From the NCBI GenBank assembly GCA_963677785.2, contig CAXXDH010000003.1, forward strand, positions 4,030,001 through 4,094,000: a DNA stretch of 64,000 nucleotides, given 5' to 3'. This document shows, in pieces, positions 26,783-34,550 of the stretch (its first letter is position 1; the number at the start of each line of letters is the position of its first letter). Source of the DNA: G963665495 sp963677785. GTDB taxonomy: Bacteria > Desulfobacterota > Desulfovibrionia > Desulfovibrionales > Desulfovibrionaceae. The position numbers and the translations under genes are program-made. Under the pieces are notes generated by a model. The model made no database searches. It saw nothing but the letters and a program-made list of their open reading frames with translations, and was not told where the DNA came from.

Positions 26783-27731
26783 AAAGTCCGTATGCCGCAC
26801 CACAGTGCGTACGTGCGTTTTGTTTTCCGTACTGCTCCATATGCTGCTGTTTTACATTCCGTTGCATCAAAGCAAGGTGGAGGCGATGTCCGGCAGTATG
26901 CGAATGGTCATCGTTTCAGGCAGCGGCAAACCAGGGCAGAGTGCGGCGGCTCCCCAAGCGCCTGCCGGTCCGGCCAGGCCCAAAGCCGTTGCCGAAGCCG
27001 TGCCACAGGAAAACAAGAGCCTTCCGGAAAGCAAACCGGAACCGGTCGTACAACCTCAGCGCAAGCCTGTTCCAGTGGAACACCGCCGCTCGGTGGTTCC
27101 GCCAAAGCCAAAACCAAAAGCAGTGGTGCGGCAACAGCCCGTCAAGCAAGTAAAAAAAGTACGAACTCCTGTTGAAAAGCCCAGGAAAGTAGTCAAGAAG
27201 ATAAAAAAAGCACGCGTTGCAACGAAGACAAAGCGTACGCGGCTAAAAAAAATTGCAAAGAGCGTTCAAAAGAAAAAAGCGGTTCAAACAGTAAAGAATG
27301 CGCCGTCACCCGTCGCAAAAGCTGTGACAGCCGCCATGCAACAAGGTTCGCAAACCGCTAAGTCTTCAGGAAAATCCGCAAATGGAAAAAGCAATGTCAA
27401 CGCTAAGACAGCAGGCGGCGGCGCTCCCAAGGGCCCCATTCAAGCCCGGTTCGGTTCGTTGCATGGACCGAAGATAACCCGCTGGATGCGGCCGAAATAT
27501 CCGCGCAAGGCCAGGGACATGGGACGGACCGGCCTGGTGGTGCTGCGGATCACCATAGACGCCAACGGACGTCCGATCAGAGTGGAAATCGCCAAAAAAG
27601 CTGGCAGCGGTTTTGATGAATCTGCCGTGGCTGCTGCCAGAAATTCCGCTTTTGCACCCGCTACGCACAAGGGACGTCCTGTGACCTGCGTCGCGTTGTT
27701 GCCCGTGCGTTTCAACCTCAAAGGAAAGTAA
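26754..27731 (+). CDS. tonB: TonB energy-transducing protein
   Basis: 325 residues from the ATG at 26754 with AGAGGG just upstream, overlapping the ATPase gene. A single N-terminal membrane anchor (VLFSVLLHMLLFYIPLH) is followed by a long Pro/Lys/Val-rich periplasmic spacer (repeats such as KPKPKAVVRQQPVK) and the C-terminal TonB domain (MRPKYPRKARDMGRTGLVVL, DESAVAAARNSAFAPA, VALLPVRFNL). The spacer is unusually rich in lysine. It should couple the ExbB/ExbD proton motor encoded next door to the receptor at the operon's start, making the system self-contained. Confidence 0.9.
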   Translation: MAPVRTACHKKSVCRTTVRTCVLFSVLLHMLLFYIPLHQSKVEAMSGSMRMVIVSGSGKPGQSAAAPQAPAGPARPKAVAEAVPQENKSLPESKPEPVVQPQRKPVPVEHRRSVVPPKPKPKAVVRQQPVKQVKKVRTPVEKPRKVVKKIKKARVATKTKRTRLKKIAKSVQKKKAVQTVKNAPSPVAKAVTAAMQQGSQTAKSSGKSANGKSNVNAKTAGGGAPKGPIQARFGSLHGPKITRWMRPKYPRKARDMGRTGLVVLRITIDANGRPIRVEIAKKAGSGFDESAVAAARNSAFAPATHKGRPVTCVALLPVRFNLKGK

Positions 27732-27733
27732 GA

Positions 27734-28279
27734 ATGCTGGATATGTTCGCCAAAGGCGGTTTGTTGATGTGGCCCATATTGCTTTGTTCCGTCATTGCGC
27801 TGGCCATCATGATCCGCAAAGCCATTGTGTTCGGCGTTTCGTTGCGCGCGGTGACATTGAGTCCGAAACAGGCTTTTTCCACCCATCCGGACTTGCTGGA
27901 ACCCTTGTTGGAAGCCGTACGGCAGGGCGAAGACGAAAGGGAAATCACCGCCATCGGCACCCGGACCGTACGGGATCTGGAAAGTGGGTTGGGTACGTTG
28001 TCTTTGATCACGGCCATCTGTCCGCTGCTCGGTCTTACCGGAACGGTTATCGGCATGATTCAGGCATTTCAGGTCATTGCTTCGGCCGGTACCACAGTGA
28101 ATCCGGGTATGCTGGCTTCGGGCATCTGGGAAGCCTTGATCACTACGGCCGCGGGATTGCTGGTGGCTATTCCCGTACATGTGGCCCATCATTATCTGGA
28201 TGCGCGACTTTCTATAATAATTTATAATTTTCAAGAACTTGCTGAAAAAATGTTTGCGGAACGTCCCCATGAAGTTTGA
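27734..28279 (+). CDS. exbB: ExbB/TolQ-family proton-channel subunit
   Basis: 181 residues, two bases after tonB. Three membrane segments are visible: MWPILLCSVIALAIMIRK near the N-terminus, then GTLSLITAICPLLGLTGTVI and the segment with SGIWEALITTAAGLLVAIPV, which hold the conserved polar residues of the ExbB family. Compared with E. coli ExbB it is shorter in the cytoplasmic loop. It forms the pentameric inner-membrane motor together with ExbD. Its last 11 bases overlap the exbD start. Confidence 0.9.
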   Translation: MLDMFAKGGLLMWPILLCSVIALAIMIRKAIVFGVSLRAVTLSPKQAFSTHPDLLEPLLEAVRQGEDEREITAIGTRTVRDLESGLGTLSLITAICPLLGLTGTVIGMIQAFQVIASAGTTVNPGMLASGIWEALITTAAGLLVAIPVHVAHHYLDARLSIIIYNFQELAEKMFAERPHEV

Positions 28280-28667
28280 ACGCCGCAAGCAATTTACCGC
28301 TCCTTTGGACATTGCACCGCTGGTGGATGTGATTTTTTTACTGCTGCTGTTTTTTATGCTGACTTCCCGCATGGTTTCCGAACCGGCGATTATGATCGAC
28401 CTGCCTGATTCGTCCACCGCCGAAGTCCAGACGCCCTCTGAATTTGTGGTTTCTATTTCGGATCAGAGCGAAATTTTCCTGGGCGAGGATCCCATCGCAC
28501 TGGATGATTTGCCAGATACGCTCCGGGTACGTTTACAGCAGGAGAGCAATCCGGTGGTACATCTGCGGGCCGACCAGGAAGTGGAAGTCGGATTGCTGAT
28601 ACGTGTGGTGGACAGTGTAAAGCTGAGCGGCTGTTCCTCGTTCAGCATTGAAACAAAGTCGGAATAA
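28269..28667 (+). CDS. exbD: ExbD/TolR-family biopolymer transport protein
   Basis: 132 residues from the ATG at 28269, overlapping exbB. The single membrane segment carries the proton-conducting aspartate in LDIAPLVDVIFLLLLFFM, and the periplasmic domain begins AIMIDLPDSSTAEVQ. In this family the segment DxVFLLLIFF is the hallmark. It completes the Ton motor. The downstream methyltransferase starts 120 bases later, possibly from its own promoter. Confidence 0.9.
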   Translation: MKFERRKQFTAPLDIAPLVDVIFLLLLFFMLTSRMVSEPAIMIDLPDSSTAEVQTPSEFVVSISDQSEIFLGEDPIALDDLPDTLRVRLQQESNPVVHLRADQEVEVGLLIRVVDSVKLSGCSSFSIETKSE

Positions 28668-28787
28668 GCATCCTGATGCGGCTGAGATAATAGGAAGAAA
28701 TCTCTTTACGTGAAAACATTTACAAGTTGTAAAGCTTTTACTAGCAAAAAGATATTAATAACCTTTTTATATCACGGGAGAAGTGAA

Positions 28788-29414
28788 ATGACTATCGAAT
28801 CCGGAGATAAAGACTTCTACACGTATACGCCTGAGCATCGTTTCGCCAAGATGTATCCGCTTCTGGCCAAGCAGATTCTGGAAGATTACGGCGCCGGCAA
28901 GCAGACGGTTCTGGACATCGGTACGGGCGGGGCGGCTTTGCTTATCGAGATGGCCAAAATTTCGGATGTCGAATTGATCGGCCTGGATATGAAAGAACTG
29001 GCGCTGGAAATCGCGCGCGAGAACATGAAAGAGCATCAGGTGCCGGAAGAACGCATCCGATTTATTCAAGGCGATGTCGTGTCTATCCCCTTGCCGGGCG
29101 ATTCTGCTGATCTGATCATCAGTCGGGGGTCCATTCCTTTTTGGGAAGATATGTCAGGCGCTTTTGCTGAAATCTATCGCGTGCTGACGCCGGGCGGGAA
29201 TACGTACATCGGCTGCGGGTTCAGCCGCTATCAGCCGTTGGAGGAGGTCAAAAAAATGCGCCCCGAATGGTCCCAAAAGGGCAGCGACGACAAACGCAAT
29301 GATTGGAAACAGGAAGGCCGCATCCCGCAAGCCCTGTCAGACGCGGGCATTGCGAATTACAAGCTGTATTGCGACGGCTACGGCGTATGGGTTGAAATTT
29401 CCAAGCCCGCTTAG
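28788..29414 (+). CDS. Class I SAM-dependent methyltransferase (operon member 2)
   Basis: 208 residues from an ATG preceded by GGGAGAAG. Motif I is QTVLDIGTGGAALLIEMAKI, then LIGLDMKELALEIARENM, IRFIQGDVVSIPLPGDSADL and IYRVLTPGGNTYIG, a UbiE/ArsM-like pattern. The N-terminus FYTYTPEHRFAKMYPLLAKQ is distinctive. It is not homologous in detail to the methyltransferase at 23012. It lies at the 3' end of the TonB/ABC operon with a 120-base gap, so operon membership is likely but not certain. The acceptor substrate is unknown. Confidence 0.75.
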   Translation: MTIESGDKDFYTYTPEHRFAKMYPLLAKQILEDYGAGKQTVLDIGTGGAALLIEMAKISDVELIGLDMKELALEIARENMKEHQVPEERIRFIQGDVVSIPLPGDSADLIISRGSIPFWEDMSGAFAEIYRVLTPGGNTYIGCGFSRYQPLEEVKKMRPEWSQKGSDDKRNDWKQEGRIPQALSDAGIANYKLYCDGYGVWVEISKPA

Positions 29415-29590
29415 TGGGCGATGACGTTTGAATTTATCTATTTGTTTTTCAAGTAGTCCTTGTTTTGGATATTTTGGCCGAAGCCGGATCAGGATACCAT
29501 TTTTTGGGAAAATCCGCGGACAAAGTCGCCATTACACGGAGTTGAAAAAAACTGAAAGCGGGTGCAACTTCAGCCCGACATTCTATTTGC

Positions 29591-30817
29591 TTATCGTTCC
29601 GCGGCAAACGGGACAAGCAGCATTTGGTTGGGGGGAAGTTGCGCCGTGAGCTGTTGAAAGAATCCGACCGGCAGGTGCGGAAATTCGGGATTCAGGCGGT
29701 GCAGGTCGGGCTGGCTGGCCGCTTTGTTGAACAGTTCGAGTTTTTTCATCAATACTGTTTGGTCCTTGTTGATATGGCTCAGATGCAGCAAGGGCGCTCC
29801 GAGCAGTAAGCCGCGCTTGCCATTCAGTCCGCGCAGACGTTCGTGCACGGTACGCTCAAAGCGGATCCCGGGCAGATTTTTGAATAAGCGTAATTGCAGG
29901 TCGGGCCATAGCCCGAGTCCGGCCATGCAATGCGCCTGGTCCGGATGAAACGTCAGCCTCGGAAAGAAAAATCCTTCCGGGCAGTCCGGCCCCAGAAGCG
30001 AGGGCAGCAACGACCAGGTTGCCGGAGCCAGCCGTTCGTCCGCATCCAGATATAGTATCCACTCGCCGCTGCACCCCGACAGCATTGCATTGCGTTGCGC
30101 TCCAAAGTCCAGATCCAGAGGCCGTGCAATCTGTTGCAGCCGCAATCCGGCGGGAACAGGTATCTTGGACTGTTCCGGAAGTTCGGCCGCATCCCAGACT
30201 ACCACGAGTTCTTTGAGCCAGGCCGGAAACTGCTGAAAAAAAGCATCCAGATCCGGTTCCCCCGGATGCAGGATGGCAGCGGCACTGACTGATGGCTTTT
30301 GTTCCGCTGCGGGGGGAGTCGGACTCCAGGGAGCGGCAGTGACGAACAAACGTTGCAACAGCCGCAGTTGATTGCGTTTTTGTTCGTTTTCCAGTTCCGG
30401 ATTGAGCATGGCCAGAGTCTGTTGCGCCGAAGGTCCGGCGCAGGCCAGCAGAAGCAGCAAGGCCCAGGGGGACAGGTCCACCAGCAGCTGATGCCGGCTT
30501 TGGGGGGACCACCAGTGCAGAAATTCCGGCGCGGTGACAATGGTACGGCGGACATGGCCCGGATCCAGTTCGCACAACATGAATCCGATTTCCGGGGGCA
30601 GTTGGCGGGCCAGATCCGCGGCTAGAGTTCCTGCCCCCAGCCCCAGAAGCAGGAGGTGCTTGCGCTCGGTGCGTTCCAGGCGGCGAAGCACGCTCTGCAG
30701 ATTCTTCTGCCGTATGCCGGGTCCGGGTGTGTGAATCGGCTTCCGCGATTCGTCCGCGCCCAGTTGATGAGCGAGTGTCAGGTTGCTGTAAGTCCAGAAA
30801 GGGTGCGCCGTATGCAT
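29591..30817 (-). CDS. GT2-type glycosyltransferase with an N-terminal nucleotide-binding-like module
   Basis: 408 residues. Residues about 50-110 contain HLLLLGLGAGTLAADLARQL and FMLCELDPGHVRR, a Rossmann-like module resembling the N-terminal part of Maf/DUF115 proteins. The second half is a family 2 glycosyltransferase: FGAQRNAMLSGCSGEWILYL with the DADERL metal-binding motif, then LWPDLQLRLFKNLPGIRFER and HERLRGL, as in WaaE/SunS-type enzymes. It probably transfers a sugar to a surface or flagellar acceptor. It lies on the strand opposite the Maf gene, at the end of the glycosylation cluster. Confidence 0.75.
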   Translation of the reverse strand: MHTAHPFWTYSNLTLAHQLGADESRKPIHTPGPGIRQKNLQSVLRRLERTERKHLLLLGLGAGTLAADLARQLPPEIGFMLCELDPGHVRRTIVTAPEFLHWWSPQSRHQLLVDLSPWALLLLLACAGPSAQQTLAMLNPELENEQKRNQLRLLQRLFVTAAPWSPTPPAAEQKPSVSAAAILHPGEPDLDAFFQQFPAWLKELVVVWDAAELPEQSKIPVPAGLRLQQIARPLDLDFGAQRNAMLSGCSGEWILYLDADERLAPATWSLLPSLLGPDCPEGFFFPRLTFHPDQAHCMAGLGLWPDLQLRLFKNLPGIRFERTVHERLRGLNGKRGLLLGAPLLHLSHINKDQTVLMKKLELFNKAASQPDLHRLNPEFPHLPVGFFQQLTAQLPPNQMLLVPFAAER

Positions 30818-30984
30818 GGTAGAATCTAATGTTTTCCTGAAAGTTTGCTCGCTATATCAAATGTCTCACAAAGAATACGGTCAAATTCTTGTTTAGTTTA
30901 GATAACAATTCTCGAATAATTGGTAAGAGAACAACTGACAGCTTGTTGCAGGCTAGTGTCCTTGCAGGCGATGTGCAGCTGCGG

Positions 30985-32748
30985 TCAGCTCATGCGTTGG
31001 AATCCGGCCAGGGCCGTATGCAGCACCGGAAGCTTGCGCTTAATGTCGTTGCGCAGCAGCGCCAGGTTGCGTCCCACGATTCGATTGATCTGTTGCGGCA
31101 AAAAACAGTGTTCGAGTTTGAGCTTGTTTCCGAAAATATGGCCTTGCTTGGCTCGCGAGTTGGCCTGGACCAGGCTGGAGTGCTGAACGTGTTCCACACG
31201 CAGCTGTCCGTGGTAGACGCAGGGAAAGCCTTTGAGATAAGCCCGCAGGTCGCGTTCCAGGTCGTCGAACTGGCTGGGGTTGAAGCGGATGTCAAAATGC
31301 CCAGCTTCACGGATGGCTGCCTGGCGTATCAGGTGGCAACAACCGGTGACGGACGCGCACGGGCGTGTATAGGCAAAAAGCCCCATGTCCCGGGTTCCGA
31401 TACAGTTGTCGAAGACAAAAATTTTTTCTTCAAAATCCGTGAATCCGCCGCGGCAGATTTCGGGGGGCAAAGGATGAAAGTCAGCGGCCTGGAGCAGATG
31501 CGGCTGCTTGTGTCCCACAATCCGGCAGCCCACGGTTCCGGCGTCCGGGTAGCTGTCGGCAACATGCAGCAAGCGCGTCAGCCAGTCCTGGGGCAGGCGG
31601 ACATCGTCGTCAAGAAAGGCCACGAATTCGCTTTCGCGGACTTCGGGTTGGGCCAGCAGCCAGTTGCGGGCTGCTGGGGCGCCGATATTCACCGGGAGGT
31701 CGATGACCGAAAAGCTGCTGCCGGGGACGCGTTCGGGCCAATAGGCCGCTGCTTTTTGAATGACTTGCAGCGTGCCGTCGGTAGAGCCGTTGTTCAGCGC
31801 CACCACCCGGGCCTTGCCTATGTGCGACTGGGCCAAACTTTCGAGCGTCAAGCCCATATCGTTGGCTTTGTTCCACGAATACAACAGAATCGTGGTACGA
31901 TCAGCGCTTTCCGGCAGAGCCGCATGGGCCGGCACCGGCGGTGCGTAAAGGTCGTGCAGGCAAAGCAACAGGTTGGTATGCCAGGGAATCTGCGCCCAGA
32001 GATCCGTATAGGTCAGCAGGGCGGACTGGTCTTCTCCCGCGAGTTGCAAAAGGCGTGCTTCGCGCAGCTGGCGCCACCAGCGGAAAAGCTCCTGGTCCAC
32101 GGCCACGACATAGGGCATGGCTTCTTCGGGAGAGAGCGCATGTACGGCCCAATCCGCGCGCAAGCGGGTGATGATGGGGGCCAGGCTTTGCTGGTCGTCC
32201 AGGTTGTTAAGCAGTTCGGAGGCCTCGTATAGCAGGCCCGCATCCATGAGTTTTTCAAAGCCCTCCTGAAGCCAGAACAACCCCTGTTTGGGATCGTTGA
32301 TTTTTTTGGCCAATGTGGCGAGCAGCTCTTTGGGGTCCGCGGGCAAGGTTGCCAGTTCTTCGTCCGTATCTTCGGGCGGACGGATCAGCTTGTCCAGCGT
32401 ACGTATCATGGCCCGGACCGGCAGTTCCAGCAGGTCGAATTTTTTGTCCGCAGCAATGAGCAGCAGCAACAGATTTTTATCCAGCGGACGGTGTTGCCAG
32501 GTCCAGATCAGGGAACCGGCTGCCAGGGGGACAAATTCCTGATGGTGCTGGGTCAGGGCGACCGCGTTGCGGATCAGCCGGGTCTGGTTGGGCAATCGTT
32601 CCACGCCGAAAATCCAGGTGGGTAGCACGGGCTGCACCATATCCACAAAGGCATCATCCACTAAAGGGGTGTTCACAGGCACTCCTGAGAGCTCGTAGTC
32701 ATGCTTGTTAGACCAGGATCCCCGGATTAAAAAAACTGTGCCGGGCAT
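30985..32748 (-). CDS. GT2 glycosyltransferase, paralogue A
   Basis: 587 residues. The N-terminal 260 residues are helical and repeat-like (FEKLMDAGLLYEASELLNNL), possibly TPR-related. The catalytic part starts at TTILLYSWNKANDMGLTLES and contains ALNNGSTDGT, LPVNIGAPAARNWLLA, VAFLDDDVRLP (DDD in the DXD place), CASVTGCCHLIRQ and FDDLERDLRAYLKG. The motif set is shared almost in register with the divergent gene at 32870, so the two arose by duplication. It is probably cytoplasmic and acts on a protein or lipid acceptor in surface glycosylation. No signal peptide or membrane span is seen. Confidence 0.82.
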   Translation of the reverse strand: MPGTVFLIRGSWSNKHDYELSGVPVNTPLVDDAFVDMVQPVLPTWIFGVERLPNQTRLIRNAVALTQHHQEFVPLAAGSLIWTWQHRPLDKNLLLLLIAADKKFDLLELPVRAMIRTLDKLIRPPEDTDEELATLPADPKELLATLAKKINDPKQGLFWLQEGFEKLMDAGLLYEASELLNNLDDQQSLAPIITRLRADWAVHALSPEEAMPYVVAVDQELFRWWRQLREARLLQLAGEDQSALLTYTDLWAQIPWHTNLLLCLHDLYAPPVPAHAALPESADRTTILLYSWNKANDMGLTLESLAQSHIGKARVVALNNGSTDGTLQVIQKAAAYWPERVPGSSFSVIDLPVNIGAPAARNWLLAQPEVRESEFVAFLDDDVRLPQDWLTRLLHVADSYPDAGTVGCRIVGHKQPHLLQAADFHPLPPEICRGGFTDFEEKIFVFDNCIGTRDMGLFAYTRPCASVTGCCHLIRQAAIREAGHFDIRFNPSQFDDLERDLRAYLKGFPCVYHGQLRVEHVQHSSLVQANSRAKQGHIFGNKLKLEHCFLPQQINRIVGRNLALLRNDIKRKLPVLHTALAGFQRMS

Positions 32749-32869
32749 CTTAGGCTTTTGGATTTTTTAAAAAAGTAGGATAGCATATCCCCATATGCAG
32801 CCTAGTAATGCGGCACTTGAATGTCAACTAATCCCTGACTCAACCCTGATTCAGATCAAGACCTGACCA

Positions 32870-34525
32870 ATGCAAAAACAACTTACCGTATTTTCTGAAC
32901 TTCCCGCACGGCTGGCCCAAGGGCTCGCACTCGGATGCGTGGGAAAAAGCCATTTGCTGGCTCTGGCGCAACTGGCGCTTGCCAGCCCCGGATACGAAAC
33001 CCTGGGGCGCGAACTGGCTCTGGCAGCCTGGGAAGCGGATCCGCTGGACGGCGAACTGGCCGCACAGCTCGAATCCGTTATTCCCGAAGCCGATGTGCGT
33101 ACGCTGCGCTGCATTCGCGACGTTCGTTCCAACTGGCAGCGTCCCCAGCGTCCGGAGTATTACCAGCGTTTGCTGCAAAAACGGGATATGGACAAGGTGT
33201 TCACCTATCTATACTCCCAGCACGAGAAAGAACCGCGCAATCTTTTCTGGCTGCAGCAGGCCCTGGGCATGGCCGCCTACGAAGGCGCGTTCGACTGGCT
33301 GTCCGGGTGGTTGGGTAAAGGAAATTATCCGCAGGCTTTGGAGAAAAAAATTCAGGGCGACCTGGCTTTTTTTCAACAAGCCTATGACGCTGCCGCCGCC
33401 TATTATCTGGCGGCCTGGGATTTTGCCGGCCTGCATCCGGCCCTGGTTCGCTGCGTGGAAAGTTTGTTTCGCCTGGGCGATACGGAATCCGCCGCGGCTT
33501 TGGGGCGAGAGGCTCTAGAAATGCGTCCGTGGCAGACGAATCTGCTGCTGACCTTGCATGACCGGCTGACCGGATTGGCTGCGACGCGGTCGGTCTTGCC
33601 CGGACGGGTGGCCGTGCTGCTGTATTCGTACAACAAGGCGGATGACCTGCAACGTACGCTTGAAGCGCTGGTCCCACAGCTCCCTGCGTACGCCTCCGTG
33701 TTCGTTCTGGATAACGGATCCGGCGACGGTACGGCCGCTCTGTTGTCGAGGTGGCGGGAACAATTTCCCAGCCGGCAAGGCGAGTCTCGTTTTCAAAGCA
33801 TTCGTCTGCCCGTGAACGTCGGCGCACCAGCCGCGCGGAATTGGCTGGTGGCCATGGAGGAAACCCGGCCGTACGAATGGCTGGCCTTTCTGGATGACGA
33901 CGCTCTGCCACCCGCCGGCTGGCTCGAATACCTGGGGCAGGCCGCCACCGCTTATCCTCAGGCCGGAGTCTGGGGCTGCCGGGTGGTGGATGCGCGTAAC
34001 CCGCTGCTTATCCAAAGCGCGGATACGCACCTTACGGACCCGCAGGAGGCCAGGGCGGACGGTATGCTGCCCGCCTACCAGCGTTTGTTCGGTCTTTCCA
34101 AAATACAGCATCAGGACCTGGATTTCGGGCAGTTCGATTATCTGCGGCCGTGCGTATCGGTTACGGGCTGTTGCCATTTGTTCCGGCGTTCGACTCTGGA
34201 GCAGAGCAAGGGCTTTGATTTACGCTTCACGCCGTCGCAATATGACGATGTGGAGCACGACTTGCGCCTGGCCCTGGACGGCAAGTCGATTATCTACCAG
34301 GGGCACCTGCGCGTGGAGCATTGCAAACGCACCGGCCGCCTGGGGCAGGAAGATCCTCAGGAGCTGGCGCGTGCGCTGGGGAATATGTATAAGCTGCAGA
34401 TGAAGTTTGAACCGGAACAGATCGCGCGATTACGGCGCGAACAGGCTGCGGAACTGCGCGCGGATCTTCTGGAGAAGGCGGCGCGCCTGCGTGCTTTCGA
34501 CATGCAACTGGATTTCTGGACCTGA
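32870..34525 (+). CDS. GT2 glycosyltransferase, paralogue B
   Basis: 551 residues, divergent from paralogue A. The N-terminal half is helical (LAQGLALGCVGKSHLLALAQ). The catalytic half repeats paralogue A: VAVLLYSYNKADDLQRTLEA, VLDNGSGDGTAALL, LPVNVGAPAARNWLVA, LAFLDDDALPPAGW, CVSVTGCCHLFRR and YDDVEHDLRLALDG. The next gene, a Maf homologue, begins 25 bases after its stop, consistent with an operon for glycosylation of flagellin or another surface protein. The donor sugar is not predictable. Confidence 0.83.
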   Translation: MQKQLTVFSELPARLAQGLALGCVGKSHLLALAQLALASPGYETLGRELALAAWEADPLDGELAAQLESVIPEADVRTLRCIRDVRSNWQRPQRPEYYQRLLQKRDMDKVFTYLYSQHEKEPRNLFWLQQALGMAAYEGAFDWLSGWLGKGNYPQALEKKIQGDLAFFQQAYDAAAAYYLAAWDFAGLHPALVRCVESLFRLGDTESAAALGREALEMRPWQTNLLLTLHDRLTGLAATRSVLPGRVAVLLYSYNKADDLQRTLEALVPQLPAYASVFVLDNGSGDGTAALLSRWREQFPSRQGESRFQSIRLPVNVGAPAARNWLVAMEETRPYEWLAFLDDDALPPAGWLEYLGQAATAYPQAGVWGCRVVDARNPLLIQSADTHLTDPQEARADGMLPAYQRLFGLSKIQHQDLDFGQFDYLRPCVSVTGCCHLFRRSTLEQSKGFDLRFTPSQYDDVEHDLRLALDGKSIIYQGHLRVEHCKRTGRLGQEDPQELARALGNMYKLQMKFEPEQIARLRREQAAELRADLLEKAARLRAFDMQLDFWT

Positions 34526-34550
34526 CAGGGCGCCAAGGGGAGAGCGAATT

